A stretch of DNA of 64,000 nucleotides from Canna indica (taxonomy: Eukaryota; Streptophyta; Magnoliopsida; Zingiberales; Cannaceae). Both the position numbers and the translations under genes were made by a program. This document shows, one piece after another, positions 1 through 9,362 of the stretch; the first letter of the stretch is position 1, and each line of letters begins with the position of its first letter. A model generated the notes under the pieces. It saw nothing but the letters and a program-made list of their open reading frames with translations. It ran no database searches and was not told where the DNA came from. The stretch covers positions 40,261,501 through 40,325,500 of the forward strand of contig CP136898.1 of NCBI GenBank assembly GCA_034359265.1, written 5' to 3'.

Positions 1-1
1 A

Positions 2-3000
2 GCTATACGTATTCAAGAATCCCCAAGAAATTTTCAACGAAGAAAAAGCAAAGTGCACACGAAAATGACTTCCAGAACTGAAACTATTGCCCCCAGGCCC
101 TCTATCTTAGCAAGAGACAGCAACAACCAACAAACAACCTTAGATGACCAAATACGCGGATACAGGCTAGGGAGCCGCCTCCGCTTTGAAGCACAAAGGC
201 GACTATCGAGGAGGAATAGTTCGCAGTATAGAAGAACCCTTGAATCCCAACTAAACCCTGAAGCTGAATTGAGCATATCTCAACATAGAAGAGCTCAACA
301 AGTACCAGCCGAAACTCTATACCAAGCAGGCTGGAATGAAAGGAATCATAGGGTATACCAGCACTATTCAGATGAAAGAATTCTGGTAGTAGAAGGAGCA
401 CAAATAGAACTACCATTCATAACCGACCAGAGCTACAACCTGCTAGTAGGGTCAGGTTTTCAGCACTTGCATGTGGGAATGGTTATGATCAGACTCCACA
501 CACTCCACAGAAGGAACGCAGGAGTCAACGCTCTTGTATTACTTAGAGACACCAGATGGGCAGATGACAGGTCTGTCATAAGTTCCATGGAGATTGATTT
601 ATCAACAGGCACCCAGTTAGCATATGCAGCCCCGGATCTGACGATAAGTATTCATGATTTTCGTAATCATATCCAACTAGTAGTTCAAACTCACGGATAT
701 GAAGGATGGCAGGGAGGAGAGAGCAACTTGTTACTCTCCAGATCTCTAATTGGTAGACTGACCAACACCAGTCACACCAATTTTAGATACAATGTCCAAA
801 ACATAGCTGAACACTTAGCAAGCAGAGGAATCAGAGCCATCGCAGGACAAGCTCATTCTACCACAGAACTTCAGGGAAGAAGATGGATAATCCGACCACC
901 AACCATCTCTATCCCACAAAACCCCACAGAGGCAAGTTTAAGATCCAGAACTGATGGATCTTTAGCAGTAAGATTCTCTGGCTACACAAGCCAAAGGACG
1001 GACAACAACATCCTAGAAGGAAATACTACCGACGAAGAACTAGTACTAATGATGATGTGTGACTATGACTCAGACGAGGAAGACAAAACATACGAGTTTT
1101 ATGAGGATCTTGAGGTACTGAAAAACCTCATGGATCTAAGCATTGAAGACACACCACCAGTCTGGGATGAATCCCCAGACGAAACAAAACCTATTTGGGA
1201 TGCTTCAGACGAACTTGACAAAGACAACCACTATACAGTATGGGATATGGAAGAATTTGATGACAAAGATCATCAGAAAGAACAAAATAATGATGAAAGC
1301 TACTACGAAGAACAGTATTACCCCAGAAGAAGAGAACAAATATTCACAGTAGAAACTGAGTACCCAATACTCAGGAAGCTAGAGAAGAAAACAGAGCTAG
1401 CTATGTCCACAGCAGACTCATCTGCTATCACAAGATCGTTGGCTAGACCCACGGAGCCAATAATGGGACCAGCTCTGTACCCACCAGCAACTGGAACAGG
1501 AATATACTCACAGAGACCAGATATTCCGGTCATACAATCAAGAGTAGACAAATTGACAGGTGGATACTCCAGACAGCATAATGAGAGGTATAATCTACCT
1601 ACAGCACAGACAAATGTAGGAGCAATTCTGGTACTACCTGAAGATGTAGGTCTTTATAATGATGTGATCTCCCGCTGGGAATCAATAACACTGAATGTTA
1701 TTAACGAAAGAAATTGGTCAGACAATCGAAGCAAAGTAAGCTTCATTGAAAATCTTTTAGGTGAAACAGAAAAGAAGGCGTGGATACAATGGCGCATGGC
1801 ATACCCCGCGGAGTACGAAGAACTGATCAATATAGCAGACGACCCACAGAACGTCTTATCTCAACTAAGAAGAATGCTGCTACTGGAGGACCCTACAACA
1901 GGATCCACAGAAGAGCAAAACAGGGCATATAATGATCTCGAAAGACTTTCATGCCACCATGTTAAAGATCTCTTCAGTTATATAAATGACTATAAAGTAC
2001 TTGCAGCAAAGTCGGGAAGGATGTTTGTCTCGCCAGAACTTTCAGAAAAGTTCTTCAGGAAAATGCCACCATTGTTAGGCCGAGAAATTGAGCAGGCCTA
2101 TCAGGAGAAACACCCAGGGAATACAGTAGGAATATTCCCAAGAATCCATTTCACCTACCAATACCTAGCCGAGCAATGTAAGAGAGCAGTAGTACAGAGA
2201 AGCTTAAAGGATTTAAGCTTCTGCTCAAAGATACCTATACCAGGATATTATCAAAAGAACAAGAAGTTAGGGCTGAGGAAATCCACAACCTACAGAGGAA
2301 AACCACATGATTCACATGTTAGAATCTTTAAAAAGAAGCATTCAGATAAAGTTCGAAAATGCAAATGCTTTATATGTGGACTTGAAGGCCACTTCGCCAG
2401 AGATTGTAAGAGAAGAGAAGGCAACATAGCCCGTGCGGCAATAATCGAAAACCTAGACCTCTCAGACAGCTGGGACGTCTTATCAGTGGACCTCAATGAG
2501 CCTGACAGTGAAGCAATTTGCTCATTTTCAGAGGGAGAGGTAGGAATGTCAGTCACCACAGAGTTAAATCATATGCCTTATGAAACAGCATTGGTCATCC
2601 TGACAACCAACGAAGGACAAATTTCTGATGAAGAAGAACCAGAAATCAATTCATGGAGAATGCATGTCACATTACCTGAACCAGCAAGGAAATGTGCACA
2701 CGCATGGAGTGACAACTCACCAGTCCCAAGTGGGCATGAAAGATGCACACTTTGTAAAGAACCCACAAACCCAAACACGAGAGCCTTCTGCACCAAGTGC
2801 AGAATCACAACTTGTCCCATGTGCTCAAGGTTTCACCTAGGAAGAAAGCTTATAATTCAGAAATCAAAAGTGGCACCTTATGATGACAAAGATGCCCTGA
2901 TTGACGAACTCCTGAATTATACAAAGCACTTGTTAGTCGAGGTTCAGAGGTTGAAAGAAGAACTCCAAAAGATTGAACTAATTCAGGAAGCCAATGAACT

Positions 3001-3961
3001 CGTAGAAAAAGACACCACCAAAATTCTAGAAAAAGGAAAAGAAAAACTCCTTGAGGAAGAAGACACCGAGGAAGAATACTGTTACGAGAGGAACTCCAGA
3101 AAAACCGAAGGAGCATCAACATCAGGTATTCACCTCAAAGAATCTGCCAATATATCAGAAATATTGGACGAAGAAATCATGAACATGGTACCACGACCTA
3201 AGCTCGAGAGAAGAATTTTGAATCGTCTATATAATATGGAGCTAATCATGGATATCCCAGACGTCAAAATGTTTAAGATTCAGGCAATCTTAGACACAGG
3301 AGCTACGGTCTATTGTATAGACCAAGCAGCGGTACCCTCAGAAGCATTGGAATTAAGTGTATTCCCCATTCAGATAAATGAGGTTAATTCCCAGCAGACA
3401 GCAAAATACAAACTGAAAAGTGGAAGAATGTCCATCGAGGAAAACCATTTCCGGATACCTTTGACATACGCGTTCCCTATGGGAGAAAAGAACAACATAC
3501 AGATGCTAATAGGTTGTAATTTCATCAGGGCCATGCAAGGAGGCCTAAGGATAGAAGGTCAAGCTGTGACCTTTTACAAGAATGTTACGACTATAACAGC
3601 AAGGATTGATGCCGAAGTAGCAGCAGCAGCAGCAGTAGAAGAACTGGATTTGAATGAATCCGAATATTTTGAGGTTCAACAAACTGTTGCGTTCAATTGT
3701 GGAATTGAGTCCAAACAATTCAGGCAAAGGTTTGCCCCACTCATTCAAAGGTTAAAAGATCAAGGATACATTGGGGAAAACCCAGTGAAACACTGGTCTA
3801 AAAACCAAGTATTATGTCGACTAGACATAATAAATCCAGATCTGACAGTTCAAGACAAACCACTCAAGCACGTGACTCCGCTTATGAAGGATCAGTTTAA
3901 TAAGCATGTCACTGAACTGCTAAAATCATATCCAACTAGTAGTTCAAACTCACGGATATGA
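2..3961 (+). CDS. Badnavirus-type polyprotein, partial, truncated in RT
   Basis: Viral ORF3-type polyprotein. The frame is open from base 2, so its start lies upstream of the window; the first in-frame ATG is at 65. Domain order is: movement protein (about nt 478-950, with LVLLRDTRW and SNLLLSRSLIGRL), coat-protein region, a CXCX2CX4HX4C knuckle (nt 2354-2407), a CX2CX11CX2CX4CX2C cluster (nt 2744-2824), a Glu/Lys-rich coiled coil (about nt 2890-3080), an aspartic protease with DTGA (nt 3293-3304), then the first ~30 residues of reverse transcriptase. At about 3924 the RT sequence runs into duplicated movement-protein DNA in the wrong frame and stops at 3959-3961. The YxDD-type RT site and RNase H are missing. 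Expression is not shown. The two Cys/His clusters are a badnavirus hallmark. Confidence 0.9.
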   Translation, partial: AIRIQESPRNFQRRKSKVHTKMTSRTETIAPRPSILARDSNNQQTTLDDQIRGYRLGSRLRFEAQRRLSRRNSSQYRRTLESQLNPEAELSISQHRRAQQVPAETLYQAGWNERNHRVYQHYSDERILVVEGAQIELPFITDQSYNLLVGSGFQHLHVGMVMIRLHTLHRRNAGVNALVLLRDTRWADDRSVISSMEIDLSTGTQLAYAAPDLTISIHDFRNHIQLVVQTHGYEGWQGGESNLLLSRSLIGRLTNTSHTNFRYNVQNIAEHLASRGIRAIAGQAHSTTELQGRRWIIRPPTISIPQNPTEASLRSRTDGSLAVRFSGYTSQRTDNNILEGNTTDEELVLMMMCDYDSDEEDKTYEFYEDLEVLKNLMDLSIEDTPPVWDESPDETKPIWDASDELDKDNHYTVWDMEEFDDKDHQKEQNNDESYYEEQYYPRRREQIFTVETEYPILRKLEKKTELAMSTADSSAITRSLARPTEPIMGPALYPPATGTGIYSQRPDIPVIQSRVDKLTGGYSRQHNERYNLPTAQTNVGAILVLPEDVGLYNDVISRWESITLNVINERNWSDNRSKVSFIENLLGETEKKAWIQWRMAYPAEYEELINIADDPQNVLSQLRRMLLLEDPTTGSTEEQNRAYNDLERLSCHHVKDLFSYINDYKVLAAKSGRMFVSPELSEKFFRKMPPLLGREIEQAYQEKHPGNTVGIFPRIHFTYQYLAEQCKRAVVQRSLKDLSFCSKIPIPGYYQKNKKLGLRKSTTYRGKPHDSHVRIFKKKHSDKVRKCKCFICGLEGHFARDCKRREGNIARAAIIENLDLSDSWDVLSVDLNEPDSEAICSFSEGEVGMSVTTELNHMPYETALVILTTNEGQISDEEEPEINSWRMHVTLPEPARKCAHAWSDNSPVPSGHERCTLCKEPTNPNTRAFCTKCRITTCPMCSRFHLGRKLIIQKSKVAPYDDKDALIDELLNYTKHLLVEVQRLKEELQKIELIQEANELVEKDTTKILEKGKEKLLEEEDTEEEYCYERNSRKTEGASTSGIHLKESANISEILDEEIMNMVPRPKLERRILNRLYNMELIMDIPDVKMFKIQAILDTGATVYCIDQAAVPSEALELSVFPIQINEVNSQQTAKYKLKSGRMSIEENHFRIPLTYAFPMGEKNNIQMLIGCNFIRAMQGGLRIEGQAVTFYKNVTTITARIDAEVAAAAAVEELDLNESEYFEVQQTVAFNCGIESKQFRQRFAPLIQRLKDQGYIGENPVKHWSKNQVLCRLDIINPDLTVQDKPLKHVTPLMKDQFNKHVTELLKSYPTSSSNSRI

Positions 3962-4325
3962 AGGATGGCAGGGAGGAGAGAGCAACTTGTTACTCTCCAG
4001 ATCTCTAATTGGTAGACTGACCAACACCAGTCACACCAATTTTAGATACAATGTCCAAAACGTAGCTGAACACTTAGCAAGCAGAGGAATCAGAGCCATC
4101 GCAGGACAAGCTCATTCTACCACAGAACTTCAGGGAAGAAGATGGATAATCCGACCACCAACCATCTCTATCCCACAAAACCCCACAGAGGCAAGTTTAA
4201 GATCCAGAACTGATGGATCTTTAGCAGTAAGATTCTCTGGCTACACAAGCCAAAGGATGGACAACAACATCCTAGAAGGAAATACTACCGACGAAGAACT
4301 AGTACTAATGATGATGTGTGACTAA
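3924..4325 (+). pseudogene. Duplicated movement-protein fragment (left)
   Basis: A second copy of about nt 664-1065 of the same arm, covering the C-terminal part of the movement-protein domain. It joins the RT sequence through a shared AATCAT at 3924-3929 and ends at 4322-4325, where GTGACTA runs into leader sequence and makes a TAA stop. It differs from the main copy by at least two bases: Ile to Val in the QNIAEH motif, and Thr to Met in SQRTD. It has no start of its own and is read here as rearrangement debris. Both arms carry the same differences. Confidence 0.9.
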
Positions 4326-4575
4326 GACTGCAGATCGCAGAAGTTCTACTCCTCTAAGTTTGAATTTGTAAGCACCACTTGAGAGTCCATCCTACTCTGT
4401 AAGCATTTCAGTGTGTTTTAATAGAAAGCTTTCCAAGCTTTTAATAGATCATTTAACTAGCAGCTTGGAAAGCTTTCTATTAAAACACACTGAAATGCTT
4501 ACAGAGTAGGATGGACTCTCAAGTGGTGCTTACAAATTCAAACTTAGAGGAGTAGAACTTCTGCGGTCTGCAGTC
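4326..4575. repeat. Nested ~114-bp inverted repeat at the apex
   Basis: Viral leader sequence at 4326-4440 is repeated in inverse orientation at 4462-4575, with 21 bp between (4441-4461). I see one internal mismatch (GCGATC against GCGGTC). The same block occurs again at 4828-4942 as the mirror partner of the first, and partly at 9779-9869. In a normal badnavirus map this block lies between the transcription start and the tRNA primer site. Confidence 0.9.
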
Positions 4576-4740
4576 CGTTCTGCACCCTCATATGGGTAGT
4601 CTTATATAGACATAGGGGGAAGTATCCAGTTGAAGCTCAATAATTGCAACGCGGGTGCTCGTTGGGCCCCATCGTCCATTGCATTATTGGACATCTACAG
4701 CAGGATAAGATTCCCTTCAATTTGCGCAGATCTTAATTCC
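4576..4740 (-). promoter_or_regulatory. Badnavirus intergenic region / promoter
   Basis: This unique apex segment is not repeated elsewhere in the window. On the minus strand it begins directly after the primer site and leads into a TATA box and then the leader block at 4575-4462. That is the expected order of a badnavirus pregenomic-RNA promoter. Its direction sends transcription into the left arm as antisense. Promoter activity is inferred from layout and the TATA motif only. Confidence 0.65.
4601..4610 (-). promoter_or_regulatory. TATA box of the viral promoter
   Basis: The minus strand reads TCTATATAAG, a good plant TATA element. The repeated leader block starts about 25-35 nt downstream, a suitable distance for a transcription start. 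Upstream sequence is GC-mixed intergenic DNA. Confidence 0.7.
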
Positions 4741-4752
4741 GCTCTGATACCA
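4741..4752 (-). other. tRNA-Met primer-binding site (apex copy)
   Basis: The minus strand reads TGGTATCAGAGC, complementary to the 3' end of plant initiator tRNA-Met, the standard minus-strand primer site of badnaviruses. Immediately after GAGC this copy departs from the copy at 9693-9704 and enters intergenic sequence. A recombination junction therefore lies at the end of the primer site. Confidence 0.85.
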
Positions 4753-4827
4753 GAATAAAGCGGTCCGCGTGCTTCTTAATTCCGTTCACGGGTTACAGAG
4801 AACACTGGTCGGGATTTAAGAAAAAGG
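4753..4827 (-). other. Leader segment between primer site and R block
   Basis: Matches 9705-9778 next to the outer primer site with only small differences (for example GAAAAAG against GGAAAAG). It is viral leader sequence lying just upstream of the primer site on the minus strand. No coding content. Confidence 0.8.
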
Positions 4828-7800
4828 AAGCTTGGAAAGCTTTCTATTAAAACACACTGAAATGCTTACAGAGTAGGATGGACTCTCAAGTGGTGCTTAC
4901 AAATTCAAACTTAGAGGAGTAGAACTTCTGCGATCTGCAGTCTTAGTCACACATCATCATTAGTACTAGTTCTTCGTCGGTAGTATTTCCTTCTAGGATG
5001 TTGTTGTCCATCCTTTGGCTTGTGTAGCCAGAGAATCTTACTGCTAAAGATCCATCAGTTCTGGATCTTAAACTTGCCTCTGTGGGGTTTTGTGGGATAG
5101 AGATGGTTGGTGGTCGGATTATCCATCTTCTTCCCTGAAGTTCTGTGGTAGAATGAGCTTGTCCTGCGATGGCTCTGATTCCTCTGCTTGCTAAGTGTTC
5201 AGCTACGTTTTGGACATTGTATCTAAAATTGGTGTGACTGGTGTTGGTCAGTCTACCAATTAGAGATCTGGAGAGTAACAAGTTGCTCTCTCCTCCCTGC
5301 CATCCTTCATATCCGTGAGTTTGAACTACTAGTTGGATATGATTTTAGCAGTTCAGTGACATGCTTATTAAACTGATCCTTCATAAGCGGAGTCACGTGC
5401 TTGAGTGGTTTGTCTTGAACTGTCAGATCTGGATTTATTATGTCTAGTCGACATAATACTTGGTTTTTAGACCAGTGTTTCACTGGGTTTTCCCCAATGT
5501 ATCCTTGATCTTTTAACCTTTGAATGAGTGGGGCAAACCTTTGCCTGAATTGTTTGGACTCAATTCCACAATTGAACGCAACAGTTTGTTGAACCTCAAA
5601 ATATTCGGATTCATTCAAATCCAGTTCTTCTACTGCTGCTGCTGCTGCTACTTCGGCATCAATCCTTGCTGTTATAGTCGTAACATTCTTGTAAAAGGTC
5701 ACAGCTTGACCTTCTATCCTTAGGCCTCCTTGCATGGCCCTGATGAAATTACAACCTATTAGCATCTGTATGTTGTTCTTTTCTCCCATAGGGAACGCGT
5801 ATGTCAAAGGTATCCGGAAATGGTTTTCCTCGATGGACATTCTTCCACTTTTCAGTTTGTATTTTGCTGTCTGCTGGGAATTAACCTCATTTATCTGAAT
5901 GGGGAATACACTTAATTCCAATGCTTCTGAGGGTACCGCTGCTTGGTCTATACAATAGACCGTAGCTCCTGTGTCTAAGATTGCCTGAATCTTAAACATT
6001 TTGACGTCTGGGATATCCATGATTAGCTCCATATTATATAGACGATTCAAAATTCTTCTCTCGAGCTTAGGTCGTGGTACCATGTTCATGATTTCTTCGT
6101 CCAATATTTCTGATATATTGGCAGATTCTTTGAGGTGAATACCTGATGTTGATGCTCCTTCGGTTTTTCTGGAGTTCCTCTCGTAACAGTATTCTTCCTC
6201 GGTGTCTTCTTCCTCAAGGAGTTTTTCTTTTCCTTTTTCTAGAATTTTGGTGGTGTCTTTTTCTACGAGTTCATTGGCTTCCTGAATTAGTTCAATCTTT
6301 TGGAGTTCTTCTTTCAACCTCTGAACCTCGACTAACAAGTGCTTTGTATAATTCAGGAGTTCGTCAATCAGGGCATCTTTGTCATCATAAGGTGCCACTT
6401 TTGATTTCTGAATTATAAGCTTTCTTCCTAGGTGAAACCTTGAGCACATGGGACAAGTTGTGATTCTGCACTTGGTGCAGAAGGCTCTCGTGTTTGGGTT
6501 TGTGGGTTCTTTACAAAGTGTGCATCTTTCATGCCCACTTGGGACTGGTGAGTTGTCACTCCATGCGTGTGCACATTTCCTTGCTGGTTCTGGTAATGTG
6601 ACATGCATTCTCCATGAATTGATTTCTGGTTCTTCTTCATCAGAAATTTGTCCTTCGTTGGTTGTCAGGATGACCAATGCTGTTTCATAAGGCATATGAT
6701 TTAACTCTGTGGTGACTGACATTCCTACCTCTCCCTCTGAAAATGAGCAAATTGCTTCACTGTCAGGCTCATTGAGGTCCACTGATAAGACGTCCCAGCT
6801 GTCTGAGAGGTCTAGGTTTTCGATTATTGCCGCACGGGCTATGTTGCCTTCTCTTCTCTTACAATCTCTGGCGAAGTGGCCTTCAAGTCCACATATAAAG
6901 CATTTGCATTTTCGAACTTTATCTGAATGCTTCTTTTTAAAGATTCTAACATGTGAATCATGTGGTTTTCCTCTGTAGGTTGTGGATTTCCTCAGCCCTA
7001 ACTTCTTGTTCTTTTGATAATATCCTGGTATAGGTATCTTTGAGCAGAAGCTTAAATCCTTTAAGCTTCTCTGTACTGCTGCTCTCTTACATTGCTCGGC
7101 TAGGTATTGGTAGGTGAAATGGATTCTTGGGAATATTCCTACTGTATTCCCTGGGTGTTTCTCCTGATAGGCCTGCTCAATTTCTCGGCCTAACAATGGT
7201 GGCATTTTCCTGAAGAACTTTTCTGAAAGTTCTGGCGAGACAAACATCCTTCCCGACTTTGCTGCAAGTACTTTATAGTCATTTATATAACTGAAGAGAT
7301 CTTTAACATGGTGGCATGAAAGTCTTTCGAGATCATTATATGCCCTGTTTTGCTCTTCTGTGGATCCTGTTGTAGGGTCCTCCAGTAGCAGCATTCTTCT
7401 TAGTTGAGATAAGACGTTCTGTGGGTCGTCTGCTATATTGATCAGTTCTTCGTACTCCGCGGGGTATGCCATGCGCCATTGTATCCACGCCTTCTTTTCT
7501 GTTTCACCTAAAAGATTTTCAATGAAGCTTACTTTGCTTCGATTGTCTGACCAATTTCTTTCGTTAATAACATTCAGTGTTATTGATTCCCAGCGGGAGA
7601 TCACATCATTATAAAGACCTACATCTTCAGGTAGTACCAGAATTGCTCCTACATTTGTCTGTGCTGTAGGTAGATTATACCTCTCATTATGCTGTCTGGA
7701 GTATCCACCTGTCAATTTGTCTACTCTTGATTGTATGACCGGAATATCTGGTCTCTGTGAGTATATTCCTGTTCCAGTTGCTGGTGGGTACAGAGCTGGT

Positions 7801-9267
7801 CCCATTATTGGCTCCGTGGGTCTAGCCAACGATCTTGTGATAGCAGATGAGTCTGCTGTGGACATAGCTAGCTCTGTTTTCTTCTCTAGCTTCCTGAGTA
7901 TTGGGTACTCAGTTTCTACTGTGAATATTTGTTCTCTTCTTCTGGGGTAATACTGTTCTTCGTAGTAGCTTTCATCATTATTTTGTTCTTTCTGATGATC
8001 TTTGTCATCAAATTCTTCCATATCCCATACTGTATAGTGGTTGTCTTTGTCAAGTTCGTCTGAAGCATCCCAAATAGGTTTTGTTTCGTCTGGGGATTCA
8101 TCCCAGACTGGTGGTGTGTCTTCAATGCTTAGATCCATGAGGTTTTTCAGTACCTCAAGATCCTCATAAAACTCGTATGTTTTGTCTTCCTCGTCTGAGT
8201 CATAGTCACACATCATCATTAGTACTAGTTCTTCGTCGGTAGTATTTCCTTCTAGGATGTTGTTGTCCGTCCTTTGGCTTGTGTAGCCAGAGAATCTTAC
8301 TGCTAAAGATCCATCAGTTCTGGATCTTAAACTTGCCTCTGTGGGGTTTTGTGGGATAGAGATGGTTGGTGGTCGGATTATCCATCTTCTTCCCTGAAGT
8401 TCTGTGGTAGAATGAGCTTGTCCTGCGATGGCTCTGATTCCTCTGCTTGCTAAGTGTTCAGCTATGTTTTGGACATTGTATCTAAAATTGGTGTGACTGG
8501 TGTTGGTCAGTCTACCAATTAGAGATCTGGAGAGTAACAAGTTGCTCTCTCCTCCCTGCCATCCTTCATATCCGTGAGTTTGAACTACTAGTTGGATATG
8601 ATTACGAAAATCATGAATACTTATCGTCAGATCCGGGGCTGCATATGCTAACTGGGTGCCTGTTGATAAATCAATCTCCATGGAACTTATGACAGACCTG
8701 TCATCTGCCCATCTGGTGTCTCTAAGTAATACAAGAGCGTTGACTCCTGCGTTCCTTCTGTGGAGTGTGTGGAGTCTGATCATAACCATTCCCACATGCA
8801 AGTGCTGAAAACCTGACCCTACTAGCAGGTTGTAGCTCTGGTCGGTTATGAATGGTAGTTCTATTTGTGCTCCTTCTACTACCAGAATTCTTTCATCTGA
8901 ATAGTGCTGGTATACCCTATGATTCCTTTCATTCCAGCCTGCTTGGTATAGAGTTTCGGCTGGTACTTGTTGAGCTCTTCTATGTTGAGATATGCTCAAT
9001 TCAGCTTCAGGGTTTAGTTGGGATTCAAGGGTTCTTCTATACTGCGAACTATTCCTCCTCGATAGTCGCCTTTGTGCTTCAAAGCGGAGGCGGCTCCCTA
9101 GCCTGTATCCGCGTATTTGGTCATCTAAGGTTGTTTGTTGGTTGTTGCTGTCTCTTGCTAAGATAGAGGGCCTGGGGGCAATAGTTTCAGTTCTGGAAGT
9201 CATTTTCGTGTGCACTTTGCTTTTTCTTCGTTGAAAATTTCTTGGGGATTCTTGAATACGTATAGCT
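4828..9267 (-). repeat. Right arm of 4.4-kb inverted repeat
   Basis: Reverse-complement partner of 1-4440. The unpaired stretch between the arms is only 387 bp (4441-4827), so a transcript crossing both arms could fold into a very long, nearly perfect double-stranded RNA. Both arms share the chimeric RT/movement-protein junction and the same two differences that separate the main and extra movement-protein copies. The chimera therefore existed before the arms were duplicated in inverted orientation. Confidence 0.95.
4943..5344 (-). pseudogene. Duplicated movement-protein fragment (right)
   Basis: Mirror copy of the fragment at 3924-4325, identical as far as I can read. It carries the same Val and Met changes against the main movement-protein copy in this arm and ends in the same TAA at the leader junction. 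Confidence 0.9.
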
Positions 9268-9362
9268 TTTCCTCTTTGAAATCCACTATTTTCTTTATAA
9301 TATGTGGCTGCAACTTGATCTTTGTATGTGGAACTTTTGGCAGTAAGTTGCCAATCGCTCAT
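5307..9362 (-). CDS. Badnavirus-type polyprotein, 1351 aa, RT truncated
   Basis: The complete open frame of the right arm. Approximate residues: N-terminal extension 1-53, movement protein 191-349, coat-protein region to about 815, CXCX2CX4HX4C knuckle 817-834, CX2CX11CX2CX4CX2C cluster 947-973, coiled coil 995-1065, protease DTGA 1130-1133, RT N-terminus from 1308. It ends out of frame in duplicated movement-protein DNA. I chose the ATG at 9362 as the first in-frame Met after the leader. The ATG at residue 54 (MTSRTE) may be the true ORF3 start. Residues 1-53 could come from ORF1 after loss of ORF1/ORF2 sequence, which is inference. Badnavirus ORF3 is normally about 1,800-2,000 aa, so roughly the C-terminal third is missing. 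No internal stop occurs in over 1,300 codons. Confidence 0.9.
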   Translation of the reverse strand: MSDWQLTAKSSTYKDQVAATYYKENSGFQRGKAIRIQESPRNFQRRKSKVHTKMTSRTETIAPRPSILARDSNNQQTTLDDQIRGYRLGSRLRFEAQRRLSRRNSSQYRRTLESQLNPEAELSISQHRRAQQVPAETLYQAGWNERNHRVYQHYSDERILVVEGAQIELPFITDQSYNLLVGSGFQHLHVGMVMIRLHTLHRRNAGVNALVLLRDTRWADDRSVISSMEIDLSTGTQLAYAAPDLTISIHDFRNHIQLVVQTHGYEGWQGGESNLLLSRSLIGRLTNTSHTNFRYNVQNIAEHLASRGIRAIAGQAHSTTELQGRRWIIRPPTISIPQNPTEASLRSRTDGSLAVRFSGYTSQRTDNNILEGNTTDEELVLMMMCDYDSDEEDKTYEFYEDLEVLKNLMDLSIEDTPPVWDESPDETKPIWDASDELDKDNHYTVWDMEEFDDKDHQKEQNNDESYYEEQYYPRRREQIFTVETEYPILRKLEKKTELAMSTADSSAITRSLARPTEPIMGPALYPPATGTGIYSQRPDIPVIQSRVDKLTGGYSRQHNERYNLPTAQTNVGAILVLPEDVGLYNDVISRWESITLNVINERNWSDNRSKVSFIENLLGETEKKAWIQWRMAYPAEYEELINIADDPQNVLSQLRRMLLLEDPTTGSTEEQNRAYNDLERLSCHHVKDLFSYINDYKVLAAKSGRMFVSPELSEKFFRKMPPLLGREIEQAYQEKHPGNTVGIFPRIHFTYQYLAEQCKRAAVQRSLKDLSFCSKIPIPGYYQKNKKLGLRKSTTYRGKPHDSHVRIFKKKHSDKVRKCKCFICGLEGHFARDCKRREGNIARAAIIENLDLSDSWDVLSVDLNEPDSEAICSFSEGEVGMSVTTELNHMPYETALVILTTNEGQISDEEEPEINSWRMHVTLPEPARKCAHAWSDNSPVPSGHERCTLCKEPTNPNTRAFCTKCRITTCPMCSRFHLGRKLIIQKSKVAPYDDKDALIDELLNYTKHLLVEVQRLKEELQKIELIQEANELVEKDTTKILEKGKEKLLEEEDTEEEYCYERNSRKTEGASTSGIHLKESANISEILDEEIMNMVPRPKLERRILNRLYNMELIMDIPDVKMFKIQAILDTGATVYCIDQAAVPSEALELSVFPIQINEVNSQQTAKYKLKSGRMSIEENHFRIPLTYAFPMGEKNNIQMLIGCNFIRAMQGGLRIEGQAVTFYKNVTTITARIDAEVAAAAAVEELDLNESEYFEVQQTVAFNCGIESKQFRQRFAPLIQRLKDQGYIGENPVKHWSKNQVLCRLDIINPDLTVQDKPLKHVTPLMKDQFNKHVTELLKSYPTSSSNSRI

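Larger units (their letters stand above)
1..4440 (+). repeat. Left arm of 4.4-kb inverted repeat
   Basis: Base x of this arm pairs with base 9268-x of the right arm, with no insertion or deletion over 4,440 bp. I found two substitutions: T at 2190 against C on the coding strand of the right arm (plus-strand 7078), and T at 2677 against A (plus-strand 6591). The first changes Val to Ala; the second is silent in the polyprotein. The arm probably continues to the left of the window, because the right arm is still viral out to 9869. Confidence 0.95.

Noticed and set aside
34..416. Minus-strand open frames opposite the viral polyprotein
   Set aside because: They are mirror shadows of the real frame and recur identically opposite the right arm (8852-9234). 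No family features.
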